A DNA stretch of 64,000 nt from Burkholderia latens (GTDB taxonomy: Bacteria; Pseudomonadota; Gammaproteobacteria; Burkholderiales; Burkholderiaceae), in contig NZ_CABVPL010000027.1 of assembly GCF_902499045.1 (NCBI RefSeq), forward strand, positions 1-64,000, read 5' to 3'. The position numbers and the translations under genes were made by a program. The notes under the pieces were generated by a model. It was not told the DNA's origin, ran no database searches, and saw only the letters and a program-made list of their open reading frames with translations. Shown in pieces: positions 55,606 to 63,961 of this stretch (positions are counted from its first letter, which is position 1; the number at the start of each line of letters is the position of its first letter).

Positions 55606-57213
55606 ATGGAAATTTTGGGTAAGGATGCTATGAAAACAATCAAGCGAGCCCTCACGGGCGTGCTGGCATGCAGCGGATTGCTCTTTGCCGGTGCTGCTCT
55701 GGCGGTCGGTGATAGCCCGGGCGGCCCCCGCGTCAACGAGATCAACTTTCAGCCGCCGGTCACGAAAATCGCCGAGGAGCTCTACGATCTCCACACGATG
55801 ATGCTGATCCTGTGTACGGTGATCTTCGTCGGCGTGTTCGGCGTGATGTTCTATTCGATCTTCGCGCACCGCAAATCCAAAGGCCACAAGGCCGCCAATT
55901 TCCATGAAAGCACGACCGTCGAAATCATCTGGACGATCGTGCCGTTCATCATCGTCGTGCTGATGGCGCTGCCGGCCACGAAGGCCGTCGTCGCGATGAA
56001 GGACACGACCAACGCCGATCTCACGATCAAGGTCACCGGCTACCAGTGGAAGTGGGGCTACGACTACGTGAAGGGTCCGGGCGAGGGCATCGGCTTCCTG
56101 TCGACGCTGACCACCCCGCGCGACGAAGTGATGGGCAAGAAGGCCATCACCGAAACCTATCTGCAGGAAGTCGACAACCCGCTCGTCGTGCCGGTCAACA
56201 AGAAGATCCGCATCATCACGACCGCGAACGACGTCGTCCACTCGTGGTACGTGCCCGCGTTCGGCGTGAAGCAGGACGCGATCCCCGGCTTCGTGCGCGA
56301 CACGTGGTTCAAGGCCGACAAGGTCGGCACGTTCCGCGGTTTCTGTACCGAGCTGTGCGGCAAGGAACACGCGTACATGCCGGTCGTGGTCGAAGTGCTG
56401 TCGGAAGACGACTACGCGAAGTGGGTCACCGCGCAGAAGGCGAAGCTGGCCAGCGCGTCGGTCGATCCGAACAAGGTTTATACGATGGCCGAACTCGTCG
56501 CGCACGGCGAGGAAGTCTACAAGGCGAACTGCGCGGCCTGCCACCAGGTGAACGGCAAGGGCCTCGGCGCGTTCCCCGCGATGGACGGCAGCCCGATCGT
56601 GAACGGCCCGATCGCCGCGCACGTCGAGCGCGTGCTGCACGGCAAGGGCGCGATGCCGTCGTGGGCGTCGCTGTCGGACCTCGACATCGCATCGGTCGTC
56701 ACGTACGAGCGCAATTCGTGGGGCAACCACAAGAACGACCTGCTGCAGCCGAAGCAAGTGGCTGACGCGCGCAACGGCAAGATGCCGGAAGACACCGCAG
56801 GCGCGGCAGCGCCTGCCGAAGCGGCGTCGGCACCGGCGCAAGCCGCGTCGGGCGCAGCCGAGCAGCCGGCGGCAGCGTCGGCATCGGCATCGGCCGCGGC
56901 GGCGCTGTCGACGATCTACTTCGAAACGGGCAAGAGCGTGCTGCCGGCCGACGCGAAAGCGGCGATCGCAGCGGCGGCCGACTATGCGAAGGCACATCCG
57001 GACGCGAAGCTCGCGCTGTCGGGCTTCACCGACAAGACGGGCTCGGCCGACGCGAACGCCGAACTCGCGAAGCATCGCGCGCAAGCCGTGCGCGACGCGC
57101 TGAAGGCAGCAGGCGTGGCGGAAGACCACATTATTCTCAAAAAGCCGGAAACGATCACGGGCGGGGCTGACGCCAAGGAAGCCCGGCGTGTCGAGATCGG
57201 GCCGGCGGCTTGA
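55606..57213 (+). CDS. ctaC: Cytochrome c oxidase subunit II with cytochrome c and OmpA-like domains
   Basis: 535 residues; GGGAGGG five bases before the ATG (an ATG at 55630 gives a neater signal peptide MKTIKRALTGVLACSGLLFAGAALA). COX2 helices at about 64-86 and 104-126; CuA ligands His212, Cys247, Cys251, His255 and Met258; a cytochrome c domain with CAACH at 309-313 and axial Met350; an Ala/Ser/Pro linker (396-433); then an OmpA-like domain (434-535) with the peptidoglycan-binding Asp476 and Arg491. The caa3-like cytochrome fusion is known; the added OmpA domain is the oddity. Confidence 0.94.
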   Translation: MEILGKDAMKTIKRALTGVLACSGLLFAGAALAVGDSPGGPRVNEINFQPPVTKIAEELYDLHTMMLILCTVIFVGVFGVMFYSIFAHRKSKGHKAANFHESTTVEIIWTIVPFIIVVLMALPATKAVVAMKDTTNADLTIKVTGYQWKWGYDYVKGPGEGIGFLSTLTTPRDEVMGKKAITETYLQEVDNPLVVPVNKKIRIITTANDVVHSWYVPAFGVKQDAIPGFVRDTWFKADKVGTFRGFCTELCGKEHAYMPVVVEVLSEDDYAKWVTAQKAKLASASVDPNKVYTMAELVAHGEEVYKANCAACHQVNGKGLGAFPAMDGSPIVNGPIAAHVERVLHGKGAMPSWASLSDLDIASVVTYERNSWGNHKNDLLQPKQVADARNGKMPEDTAGAAAPAEAASAPAQAASGAAEQPAAASASASAAAALSTIYFETGKSVLPADAKAAIAAAADYAKAHPDAKLALSGFTDKTGSADANAELAKHRAQAVRDALKAAGVAEDHIILKKPETITGGADAKEARRVEIGPAA

Positions 57214-57256
57214 CGTGTCGCTGAGTTAGTCGACGTATTCGCATTAGGAGATTCTC

Positions 57257-58864
57257 ATGTCTAGCATCGGGCACGACGTAGCCGCGGGCCACGCGCACGA
57301 CGACCACGCGCACGAAGCGCCGCACGGCTGGCGCCGCTGGCTGTTCGCCACCAACCACAAGGACATCGGTACGCTGTACCTGCTGTTCTCGTTCATCATG
57401 TTCCTGTCGGGCGGCGTGATGGCGCTCGGCATCCGCGCCGAGCTGTTCGAGCCGGGCCTGCAGATCATGCGTCCGGAGTTCTTCAACGAACTCACGACGA
57501 TGCACGGCCTGATCATGGTGTTCGGCGCGATCATGCCGGCGTTCGTCGGTTTCGCGAACTGGATGATTCCGCTGCAGATCGGCGCGTCCGACATGGCGTT
57601 CGCGCGGATGAACAACTTCAGCTTCTGGCTGCTGCCGGTCGCAGCCGTGCTGCTGGTCGGTTCGTTCTTCGCGCCGGGCGGCGCGACGGCCGCCGGCTGG
57701 ACGCTGTACGCGCCGCTGTCGACGCAGATGGGCCCGGGCATGGACTTCGCGATCTTCGCGGTCCACATCATGGGTGCATCGTCGATCATGGGCGGGATCA
57801 ACATCGTCGTGACGATCCTGAACATGCGCGCACCGGGCATGACGCTGATGAAGATGCCGATGTTCGCATGGACCTGGCTGATCACCGCGTACCTGCTGAT
57901 CGCCGTGATGCCGGTTCTGGCAGGCGCGATCACGATGGTGCTGTTCGACCGCCACTTCGGCACGTCGTTCTTCAACGCGGCGGGCGGCGGCGACCCGGTG
58001 ATGTACCAGCACATCTTCTGGTTCTTCGGCCACCCCGAGGTGTACATCATGATTCTGCCGGCGTTCGGGATCGTGTCGCAGGTGATCCCGGCGTTCGCGC
58101 GCAAGACGCTGTTCGGCTATAGCTCGATGGTGTACGCGACCGCTTCGATCGCGATCCTGTCGTTCATGGTCTGGGCGCACCACATGTTCGCGACGGGCAT
58201 GCCGGTCACCGGCCAGCTGTTCTTCATGTACGCGACGATGCTGATCGCGGTGCCGACGGGCGTGAAGGTGTTCAACTGGCTCGCGACGATGTGGCGCGGC
58301 TCGATGACGTTCGAAACGCCGATGCTGTTCGCGATCGGCTTCCTGTTCGTGTTCACGTTCGGCGGCCTGACGGGCCTGATGCTGGCGATGGCGCCGCTCG
58401 ACATCCAGTACCACGGCACTTACTTCGTGGTCGCGCACTTCCACTACGTGCTGGTGGCCGGTTCGCTGTTCGCGCTGTTCTCTGGCTGGTACTACTGGTC
58501 GCCGAAGTGGACGGGCTGGTTGTACAACGAGACGCGCGGCAAGATCCATTTCTGGGCGTCGATGATCTTCTTCAACCTGACGTTCTTCCCGATGCACTTC
58601 GTCGGTCTCGCGGGCATGCCGCGCCGCTATGCGGACTACCCGGCTCAGTTCACGGACTTCAACCAGGTCGCGACGATCGGCGCATTCGGCTTCGGCCTCG
58701 CGCAGGTGTACTTCCTGTTCGCGGTCGCGCTGCCGGCGTACCGTGGCGGCGGTGAGCTGGAAAAGGCGTCGGACAAGCCGTGGGATGGCGCGACGGGCCT
58801 CGAGTGGACGGTGCCGAGCCCGGCTCCGTTCCATACGTTCGAGCAACCGCCGCACGTCGAATAA
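57257..58864 (+). CDS. ctaD: Cytochrome c oxidase subunit I
   Basis: 535-residue catalytic subunit with 12 helices, holding heme a, heme a3 and CuB. TTMHGLIMVFGAIMPAFVGFANWMIPLQIGA (heme a His), WFFGHPEVYIMILPAFG (CuB His with crosslinked Tyr), VWAHHMFATGM (CuB His pair), GTYFVVAHFHYVLVAGSLFALF (heme ligands). The N-terminus is His/Asp-rich (HDVAAGHAHDDHAHEAPHG). GGAGATTCTC before the ATG. Operon partner of ctaC and ctaE. Confidence 0.97.
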   Translation: MSSIGHDVAAGHAHDDHAHEAPHGWRRWLFATNHKDIGTLYLLFSFIMFLSGGVMALGIRAELFEPGLQIMRPEFFNELTTMHGLIMVFGAIMPAFVGFANWMIPLQIGASDMAFARMNNFSFWLLPVAAVLLVGSFFAPGGATAAGWTLYAPLSTQMGPGMDFAIFAVHIMGASSIMGGINIVVTILNMRAPGMTLMKMPMFAWTWLITAYLLIAVMPVLAGAITMVLFDRHFGTSFFNAAGGGDPVMYQHIFWFFGHPEVYIMILPAFGIVSQVIPAFARKTLFGYSSMVYATASIAILSFMVWAHHMFATGMPVTGQLFFMYATMLIAVPTGVKVFNWLATMWRGSMTFETPMLFAIGFLFVFTFGGLTGLMLAMAPLDIQYHGTYFVVAHFHYVLVAGSLFALFSGWYYWSPKWTGWLYNETRGKIHFWASMIFFNLTFFPMHFVGLAGMPRRYADYPAQFTDFNQVATIGAFGFGLAQVYFLFAVALPAYRGGGELEKASDKPWDGATGLEWTVPSPAPFHTFEQPPHVE

Positions 58865-58931
58865 GCTTCATCGGGCGTTCCGCCGCGGCCTGCCTGACAG
58901 GCAGCCCGCGGCGGGCGCCGAATCGATGGAT

Positions 58932-58953
58932 CAGCGAAGTTTCAGCGAAGTTT
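58932..58953 (+). repeat. 11-base tandem duplication
   Basis: CAGCGAAGTTT repeated twice head-to-tail (58932-58942 and 58943-58953), with CAG of a third copy, immediately upstream of the small assembly-protein gene. Probably recent slippage. Confidence 0.85.
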
Positions 58954-58956
58954 CAG

Positions 58957-59097
58957 ATGACCCGGAATCCACAAGAAAGACGAACGCCCGAGCAGATTCG
59001 CGCGGGCAACAAGCGGCTCGGCCTTACCCTGCTCGTCATCGCCGCCGTTTTTTTCGTGGGTGTCGTGATCAAGCAGTGGTGGCTGTCCACCCACTGA
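58957..59097 (+). CDS. Cytochrome oxidase small assembly protein
   Basis: 46-residue single-helix protein: basic N-terminus (MTRNPQERRTPEQIRAGNKRLG) and helix LTLLVIAAVFFVGVVIKQWW. It matches the short proteins annotated as cytochrome oxidase small assembly protein, found between ctaD and ctaG in betaproteobacteria. The ribosome site is weak; an 11-base tandem repeat abuts the start. Role in assembly is presumed from position. Confidence 0.8.
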   Translation: MTRNPQERRTPEQIRAGNKRLGLTLLVIAAVFFVGVVIKQWWLSTH

Positions 59098-59132
59098 TGC
59101 AGTAACTGACGCAGTAGCGAGGAAGTAGTCGT

Positions 59133-59741
59133 ATGTCGAAGCCGGAAGAGGGCGCCGTCGATCGGGCGTTCAATCGTTCGATGCTGGTGAAGCTCTTCGT
59201 GGTGGCCGCGCTGATGTTCGGCTTCGGCTTCGCGCTGATTCCGATGTATCGCGCGATCTGCCAGATCACCGGCATCAACAACCTGGTGCAGCGCGATGTC
59301 AGCGAACGCGAAGCGAAGAGCACGCAGGTCGACTACAGCCGCACGGTGTCGGTCGAGTTCGATGCGAATGCGCGCGGCCCGCTCGGTTTCAGGCCGGAGC
59401 ACAACAGCCTCGACGTGCATCCGGGCGAGCTGACGACGATCGTATACGACGTGACGAACGGCCAGGGCCGGCCGGTGGTCGCGCAGGCGATTCCCAGCTA
59501 CGCGCCGAAGCAGGCGACGGAGTTCTTCAAGAAGATCGAGTGCTTTTGCTTCACGCAGCAGACGCTGGCCGCGAACGAGTCGCGCAAGATGCCGGTGGTG
59601 TTCGTGATCGATCCGAAACTGCCGAAGGACGTGAAGACGATCACGCTGTCGTACACGTTCTTCGAGCTGAATACGCCGGCCGCGCCGGCGCCGGCACCGC
59701 GCAAGACGGCGGAGCAGGGCGCGGCGAAGCCGGCCGCATGA
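59133..59741 (+). CDS. ctaG: Cytochrome c oxidase assembly protein CtaG (Cox11)
   Basis: 202-residue copper chaperone delivering CuB. One N-terminal helix (LVKLFVVAALMFGFGFALIPMY), then a periplasmic Ig-like domain with the copper motif CFCF in KKIECFCFTQQTLAANE, and FVIDPKLPKDVKTITLSYTFFEL. A Pro/Ala tail follows. Between the small assembly protein and the DUF2970 gene. Confidence 0.95.
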   Translation: MSKPEEGAVDRAFNRSMLVKLFVVAALMFGFGFALIPMYRAICQITGINNLVQRDVSEREAKSTQVDYSRTVSVEFDANARGPLGFRPEHNSLDVHPGELTTIVYDVTNGQGRPVVAQAIPSYAPKQATEFFKKIECFCFTQQTLAANESRKMPVVFVIDPKLPKDVKTITLSYTFFELNTPAAPAPAPRKTAEQGAAKPAA

Positions 59742-59757
59742 CGACGGAGACGGGGCG

Positions 59758-59958
59758 ATGACGGAACCCAGGCGGAGCGGATCGTTCGGGCAGGCGCTGC
59801 GAGCGGTGTTGTGGTCGTTCTTCGGCGTGCGCAAGCGGCGCGACCTCGAGGCCGACGCGACGCAGCTGAATCCGTTGCACGTGCTGATCGTCGCGTTGAT
59901 CGCGGCCGGCGTGTTCATCGGCGTGCTGATCCTGATCGTGCGAGCGGTCGTGGGCTGA
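59758..59958 (+). CDS. DUF2970 small membrane protein
   Basis: 66 residues; ALRAVLWSFFGVRKRRDLEADATQLNPLHVLIVALIAAGVFIGVLILIVRAVVG with one C-terminal helix matches DUF2970, a family confined mostly to betaproteobacterial cytochrome oxidase clusters. Starts 17 bases after ctaG. GGAGACGGGGCG before the ATG. Function unknown. Confidence 0.87.
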   Translation: MTEPRRSGSFGQALRAVLWSFFGVRKRRDLEADATQLNPLHVLIVALIAAGVFIGVLILIVRAVVG

Positions 59959-60095
59959 ACCCGCGGCCACGAAAGAATGCAGTGCGCAGCGCCCCGGCGC
60001 TGCGTGCGGGAAAGAGCGGCGGCCGTCGCGTCGCGCAAGAAATACAGCCGGAGCGGTTTCCGGTACATAAATTGGACTGAAGTGGAGAATCAAGC

Positions 60096-60953
60096 ATGAG
60101 CGGTCAAAACCAGACCCCGTACTATTTCGTGCCGCATCCGTCGCAGCATCCGATCAGCGCGGCCGTCGGCCTGCTGGTCATGCTCGGGTCGGTGGCGCTG
60201 TGGATCAACGGTCACGACTGGGCTCCGTACACGGCGCTGCTTGGCCTGCTGTGGTTGCTCTTCACGCTGTATCACTGGTTCGGCGACGCGATCGCCGAGT
60301 CGGAAGGCGGTCATTACGGCAAGAACGTCGACAAGTCGTACCGCTGGAGCATGAGCTGGTTCATCTTCTCCGAAGTGATGTTCTTTGGCGCATTCTTCGG
60401 CGCGCTGTTCTATGCGCGCGAAATCGCGCTGCACCAGCTCGGCAGCCTCGACTACAAGCTGATCTGGCCGGACTTCTCCGCCGTGTGGCCGAACGAAGGC
60501 CCCGCCGCGCTCGCCGGTCACTTCAAGACAATGGGCCCGTGGCCGGTCCCCACGCTGAACACCGCGTTCCTGCTGGCATCGGGTGTGACGCTGACCGTGT
60601 CGCACCACGCGCTGCGCGACGATCACCGCAAGAAGGCGATCGCGTGGCTCGCCGCGACGCTCGTGCTCGGTATCTGCTTCCTGTTCATGCAGGGCTTCGA
60701 GTACTACCACGCATACAACGAACTGAACCTGACGCTGAACTCGGGCGTCTACGGCTCGACGTTCTTCCTGCTGACGGGCTTCCACGGCTTCCACGTGTTC
60801 CTCGGCGGCACGATGCTCGCGGTGGTGCTGGTGCGGATGATCCGCGGCCACTTCAAGCCCGATCATCACTTCGCATTCGAAGGCGCCGCGTGGTACTGGC
60901 ACTTCGTCGACGTCGTCTGGCTCGGCCTGTACGTCATCGTCTACTGGCTGTAA
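60096..60953 (+). CDS. ctaE: Cytochrome c oxidase subunit III
   Basis: 285-residue seven-helix subunit. YYFVPHPSQHPISAAVGLLVMLGSVALW, SWFIFSEVMFFGAFFGALFYARE, LTVSHHALRDDHRKKAIAWL and FYYHAYNELNLTLNSGVYGSTFFLLTGFHGFHVFLGG-type segments are standard; the C-terminal WYWHFVDVVWLGLYVIVYWL is the family ending. It follows a 137-base gap after the DUF2970 gene and ends in a terminator. Confidence 0.96.
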   Translation: MSGQNQTPYYFVPHPSQHPISAAVGLLVMLGSVALWINGHDWAPYTALLGLLWLLFTLYHWFGDAIAESEGGHYGKNVDKSYRWSMSWFIFSEVMFFGAFFGALFYAREIALHQLGSLDYKLIWPDFSAVWPNEGPAALAGHFKTMGPWPVPTLNTAFLLASGVTLTVSHHALRDDHRKKAIAWLAATLVLGICFLFMQGFEYYHAYNELNLTLNSGVYGSTFFLLTGFHGFHVFLGGTMLAVVLVRMIRGHFKPDHHFAFEGAAWYWHFVDVVWLGLYVIVYWL

Positions 60954-60956
60954 ATG

Positions 60957-60992
60957 GAAAAACGGCCCGCGCAGCGATGCGCGGGCCGTTTT
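60957..60992 (+). terminator. Intrinsic terminator after ctaE
   Basis: Perfect 12-bp stem AACGGCCCGCGC (60961-60972) with GCGCGGGCCGTT (60979-60990), A-rich before and T-rich after, loop AGCGAT. Works in either direction and so may also serve the convergent DUF2909 gene. Confidence 0.9.
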
Positions 60993-61123
60993 CATTGGCG
61001 AGGCGAGGCGGCGGCCAGCTGCTTGCGCTCAACGCTACCCCGGCGCCGCCGCGACTCAGTCAGGCGGCGCTTTTGCTTGGTGGCGCCGCTGTGCGGCGAA
61101 ATGTCACAGCGGCGGCGGATGGT

Positions 61124-61333
61124 TCAACGCCCGATCGGCAGGCCGGTCGAATGGATCCAGCCCATCCAGTTCGCGAACAGGATGAACAGGAACAGCGACA
61201 CCGACAGGCCGACGCGGGTGGCAAGCGACCAGACCATGCGTTTCGTATGGCCGCGGTCGTGCATCATGAAGTACAGCGCCGAGCCCATGCTGGCGATGAT
61301 CAGGACGAAGGCGATGGGAACGAGTATGTGCAT
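61124..61333 (-). CDS. DUF2909 twin-transmembrane protein
   Basis: 69 residues, two helices (ILVPIAFVLIIASMGSALYFMMHD and VGLSVSLFLFILFANWMGWI), matching DUF2909 small membrane proteins that sit in cytochrome oxidase clusters. It is on the minus strand between ctaE and SURF1, opposite to all neighbours. The ATG is the complement of 61331-61333. Function unknown. Confidence 0.85.
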   Translation of the reverse strand: MHILVPIAFVLIIASMGSALYFMMHDRGHTKRMVWSLATRVGLSVSLFLFILFANWMGWIHSTGLPIGR

Positions 61334-61417
61334 GACACGAACCGGACGACGGCAATTCGAAAGGAAGAGGATAATTATCGCACTTCGCTTTCGCGAATGT
61401 GCTTCGCGGGTGGCCCG

Positions 61418-62128
61418 ATGAAGATCCGCTGGCTGCCTGCGCTGCTGATCCTCGTCGTCGTCGCGGCCGCGATACGCCTCGGTTTCTGGCAGCGCGATCG
61501 CGCGCACCAGAAGGAAGCGCTGCAGGCGAACATCGTTCGCTTCGAGCACGCGGCGCCCGTCGACGTCGGCGCGCAGCCGATTCCGCTCGCGTCGATCGAG
61601 TTCCACCGTGTGCGGGCGAAAGGCCGCTTCCTGCCGGAGCAAGCGGTGTTCCTCGACAATCGGCCGTATAACGACCAGCCGGGTTTTTACGTCGTGATGC
61701 CGTTTAAACTCACGGGCGGCGGCGTCGTGCTGGTGAACCGCGGCTGGCTGCCGCGCAACATCGCCGATCGCACGGCGATCGAGCCGTTCGCGACACCCGC
61801 CGGCGACATCGAGATCGAAGGCATCGCGCGCGCCGACGCGTCGCGTGCGTTCGAGCTCGGCGAAGGCGGTTCGGCCGCGCACCAGAAGATCCGGCAGAAC
61901 CTGGACGTTGCCGCATATGCGAAGGAAACGGGGCTGCCGCTGCAGCCGTTCGTGATCCAGCAGACGAGCGACGACGGCGACAAGCTCGTGCGCGACTGGC
62001 CGGCGGCGACGACCGGCGTCGAGCGCAATTACGGTTACATGTTTCAGTGGTGGGGCATCGCGGCGGCCGCGCTCGGTTTCGGCCTGTACGCCGCGCGGCG
62101 TGCGGCGAAGAAGTCGGCCGGCGCGTGA
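61418..62128 (+). CDS. SURF1 family cytochrome oxidase assembly protein
   Basis: 236-residue membrane protein with a helix at each end (WLPALLILVVVAAAIRLGFWQRDRA and YMFQWWGIAAAALGFGLYAARR). SURF1 marks: LGFWQ near the start, FLDNRPYNDQPGFYVVMPF, VLVNRGWLPR, and the late RNYGYMFQWW segment. It is needed for heme a insertion into CtaD. Starts 84 bases from the divergent DUF2909 gene. Confidence 0.93.
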   Translation: MKIRWLPALLILVVVAAAIRLGFWQRDRAHQKEALQANIVRFEHAAPVDVGAQPIPLASIEFHRVRAKGRFLPEQAVFLDNRPYNDQPGFYVVMPFKLTGGGVVLVNRGWLPRNIADRTAIEPFATPAGDIEIEGIARADASRAFELGEGGSAAHQKIRQNLDVAAYAKETGLPLQPFVIQQTSDDGDKLVRDWPAATTGVERNYGYMFQWWGIAAAALGFGLYAARRAAKKSAGA

Positions 62129-62182
62129 GCGCGATGCCCGGACGCGGCGGCCGCGCCGCGGGTTCGTTTCGAGAGGTCTGAT

Positions 62183-62815
62183 TTGTCCATGCAATCTTCC
62201 CGTCAGGGTCCGGCCGCGTCGCCGGTTTCGCCGGCGGCCCGCAAGCGCGGCCGCTGGATGCTCGTGCTGCTCGGGCTCGTGTGCGCGGCGCCGATCATCG
62301 CGTCGTACTTCACTTATTACGTGATCAAGCCGAAGGGCGGCTCGACCAACTACGGCACGCTGATCGAGCCGCAGCGGCCGATCCCGGCCGACCTGCAAGT
62401 CACCGACGAAACCGGCAAGACGGTGCCGCTGTCGTCGCTGCGTGGCGTGTGGCTGTTCGTGATGACCGATCGCAGCGCGTGCGACGACGCGTGCGCGCAG
62501 AAGCTCTATTTCATGCGCCAGATCCGCGTCACGCAGGCCGGCGAGCGGCACCGGATCACGATGGTGTGGCTGCGCAGCGATGCGGGCGCGATTCCGCCGA
62601 AGGTGCTGGAAGCGTACCCGGACACGCGCCGGTTCGTCGCCGATCCGGCCGCGGTCGCCGCGTGGCTGCCGGCCGACGCCGGCACGAAGGACACCGACCA
62701 TCTCTACATGGTCGATCCGAACGGCAACCTGATGATGCGTTTCCCGAAGAACCCGAACCCCAGCAAGATCAAGACGGACGTCACGAAGCTGCTGAAGTGG
62801 TCGAGCATCGGCTAA
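62183..62815 (+). CDS. SCO1/SenC-like copper chaperone
   Basis: 210 residues from a TTG with GAGAGG six bases upstream; an ATG two codons later is possible. One helix (WMLVLLGLVCAAPIIASYFTYYVI) and a thioredoxin-like domain in which the SCO copper motif CxxxC appears as ACDDACAQK, with His in KDTDHLYMVDPNG. It should help build the CuA site. Sequence identity to canonical SCO looks low, so annotation as a transmembrane cytochrome oxidase-associated protein is equally fair. Confidence 0.82.
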   Translation: MSMQSSRQGPAASPVSPAARKRGRWMLVLLGLVCAAPIIASYFTYYVIKPKGGSTNYGTLIEPQRPIPADLQVTDETGKTVPLSSLRGVWLFVMTDRSACDDACAQKLYFMRQIRVTQAGERHRITMVWLRSDAGAIPPKVLEAYPDTRRFVADPAAVAAWLPADAGTKDTDHLYMVDPNGNLMMRFPKNPNPSKIKTDVTKLLKWSSIG

Positions 62816-62840
62816 GGCAATCCAACGAGGCACCATTCCG

Positions 62841-63953
62841 ATGTCGTATCTACTGCAACTCGGCCTGATCGGCTTGTGCATCGCGCTGCTGCCGCTGTCG
62901 TACGTGTGGGTGAAGGCCGACGACGACAAATTCCGCAAGCTGGTGTGGATCACCACGTTCCTGACCCTCGACCTCGTGATGTTCGGCGGCTTCACGCGGC
63001 TGACCGATTCGGGCCTCGGCTGCCCGGACTGGCCGGGCTGCTACGGCACGTCGTCGCCGTTCATCGCGCACGCGGCGATCACGGCCGCGCACCAGGCGAT
63101 GCCGACCGGCCCCGTCAGCATGACGAAGGCGTGGATCGAGATGATCCACCGCTATTTCGCGATGGCGATCGGCGTGCTGATCATCGCGCAGGTCGTGATC
63201 GCATGGGCCGCGCGGCTGCGCCGCCGCCCGCTGCACGTGTCGCCGTGGTGGCCGACGAGCCTGTTGCTGCTGATCGTCGTGCAGGGCGTGTTCGGCGCGT
63301 GGACGGTCACGATGAAGCTGCAGCCGGTGATCGTCACGACGCACCTGCTGCTCGGCCTCACGCTGCTCGGCACGCTCGGCTGGCTCGCGGCGCGGCAGAC
63401 GCCGCTGCCGTCGCATGATCCGGAAGCGGGCCGCTACCGCGCGGCCGCGCTCGCGGCGCTGGTGCTGCTCGTCGTGCAGATCGCGCTCGGCGGCTGGGTG
63501 AGCACCAACTACGCGGTGCTCGCCTGTACCGATTTCCCGACCTGCAACGGCCAGTGGATCCCGCCGATGAACTTCGGCCAGGGCTTCCATCTGTGGCGCG
63601 CGCTCGGGATGACGAAGGACGGCGACGCGATCACGCAGGACGCGCTGGTCGCGATCCACTGGACGCACCGCACGTTCGCGTTCGTCGTCGTCGCGTACCT
63701 GGTCGCGTTCGCGCTGAAGATGCGCCGCTTCGAGTCGTTGCGGCGTCCGGCGAACGGCGTGCTGCTGGTCGTGCTGCTGCAGTTCGCCACGGGGCTGACC
63801 AACATCGTGCTGCAGTGGCCGCTGCCCGTCGCCGTCGCGCACAACGGCGGCGCCGCGGTCCTGCTGCTGCTCGTCGTCATGTTAAACTTTCGCATCCTTT
63901 CAAGCCGCCCCGGCCGTGTCGTGCAGCCCGCGCGCGACGCCGCCCCGGCGTGA
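62841..63953 (+). CDS. ctaA: Heme A synthase CtaA (COX15)
   Basis: 370-residue membrane enzyme oxidising heme O to heme A, about eight helices. Motifs: FGGFTRLTDSGLGCPDWPGCYG, EMIHRYFAMAIGVLIIAQ, VTTHLLLGLTLLGTLGWLA, a second half with CTDFPTCNGQWIPPMNF, and IHWTHRTFAFVVV. The His ligands are in these segments. It follows the SCO-like gene by 25 bases; ctaB starts 9 bases after its stop. Confidence 0.95.
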   Translation: MSYLLQLGLIGLCIALLPLSYVWVKADDDKFRKLVWITTFLTLDLVMFGGFTRLTDSGLGCPDWPGCYGTSSPFIAHAAITAAHQAMPTGPVSMTKAWIEMIHRYFAMAIGVLIIAQVVIAWAARLRRRPLHVSPWWPTSLLLLIVVQGVFGAWTVTMKLQPVIVTTHLLLGLTLLGTLGWLAARQTPLPSHDPEAGRYRAAALAALVLLVVQIALGGWVSTNYAVLACTDFPTCNGQWIPPMNFGQGFHLWRALGMTKDGDAITQDALVAIHWTHRTFAFVVVAYLVAFALKMRRFESLRRPANGVLLVVLLQFATGLTNIVLQWPLPVAVAHNGGAAVLLLLVVMLNFRILSSRPGRVVQPARDAAPA

Positions 63954-63961
63954 CCGTCCCC

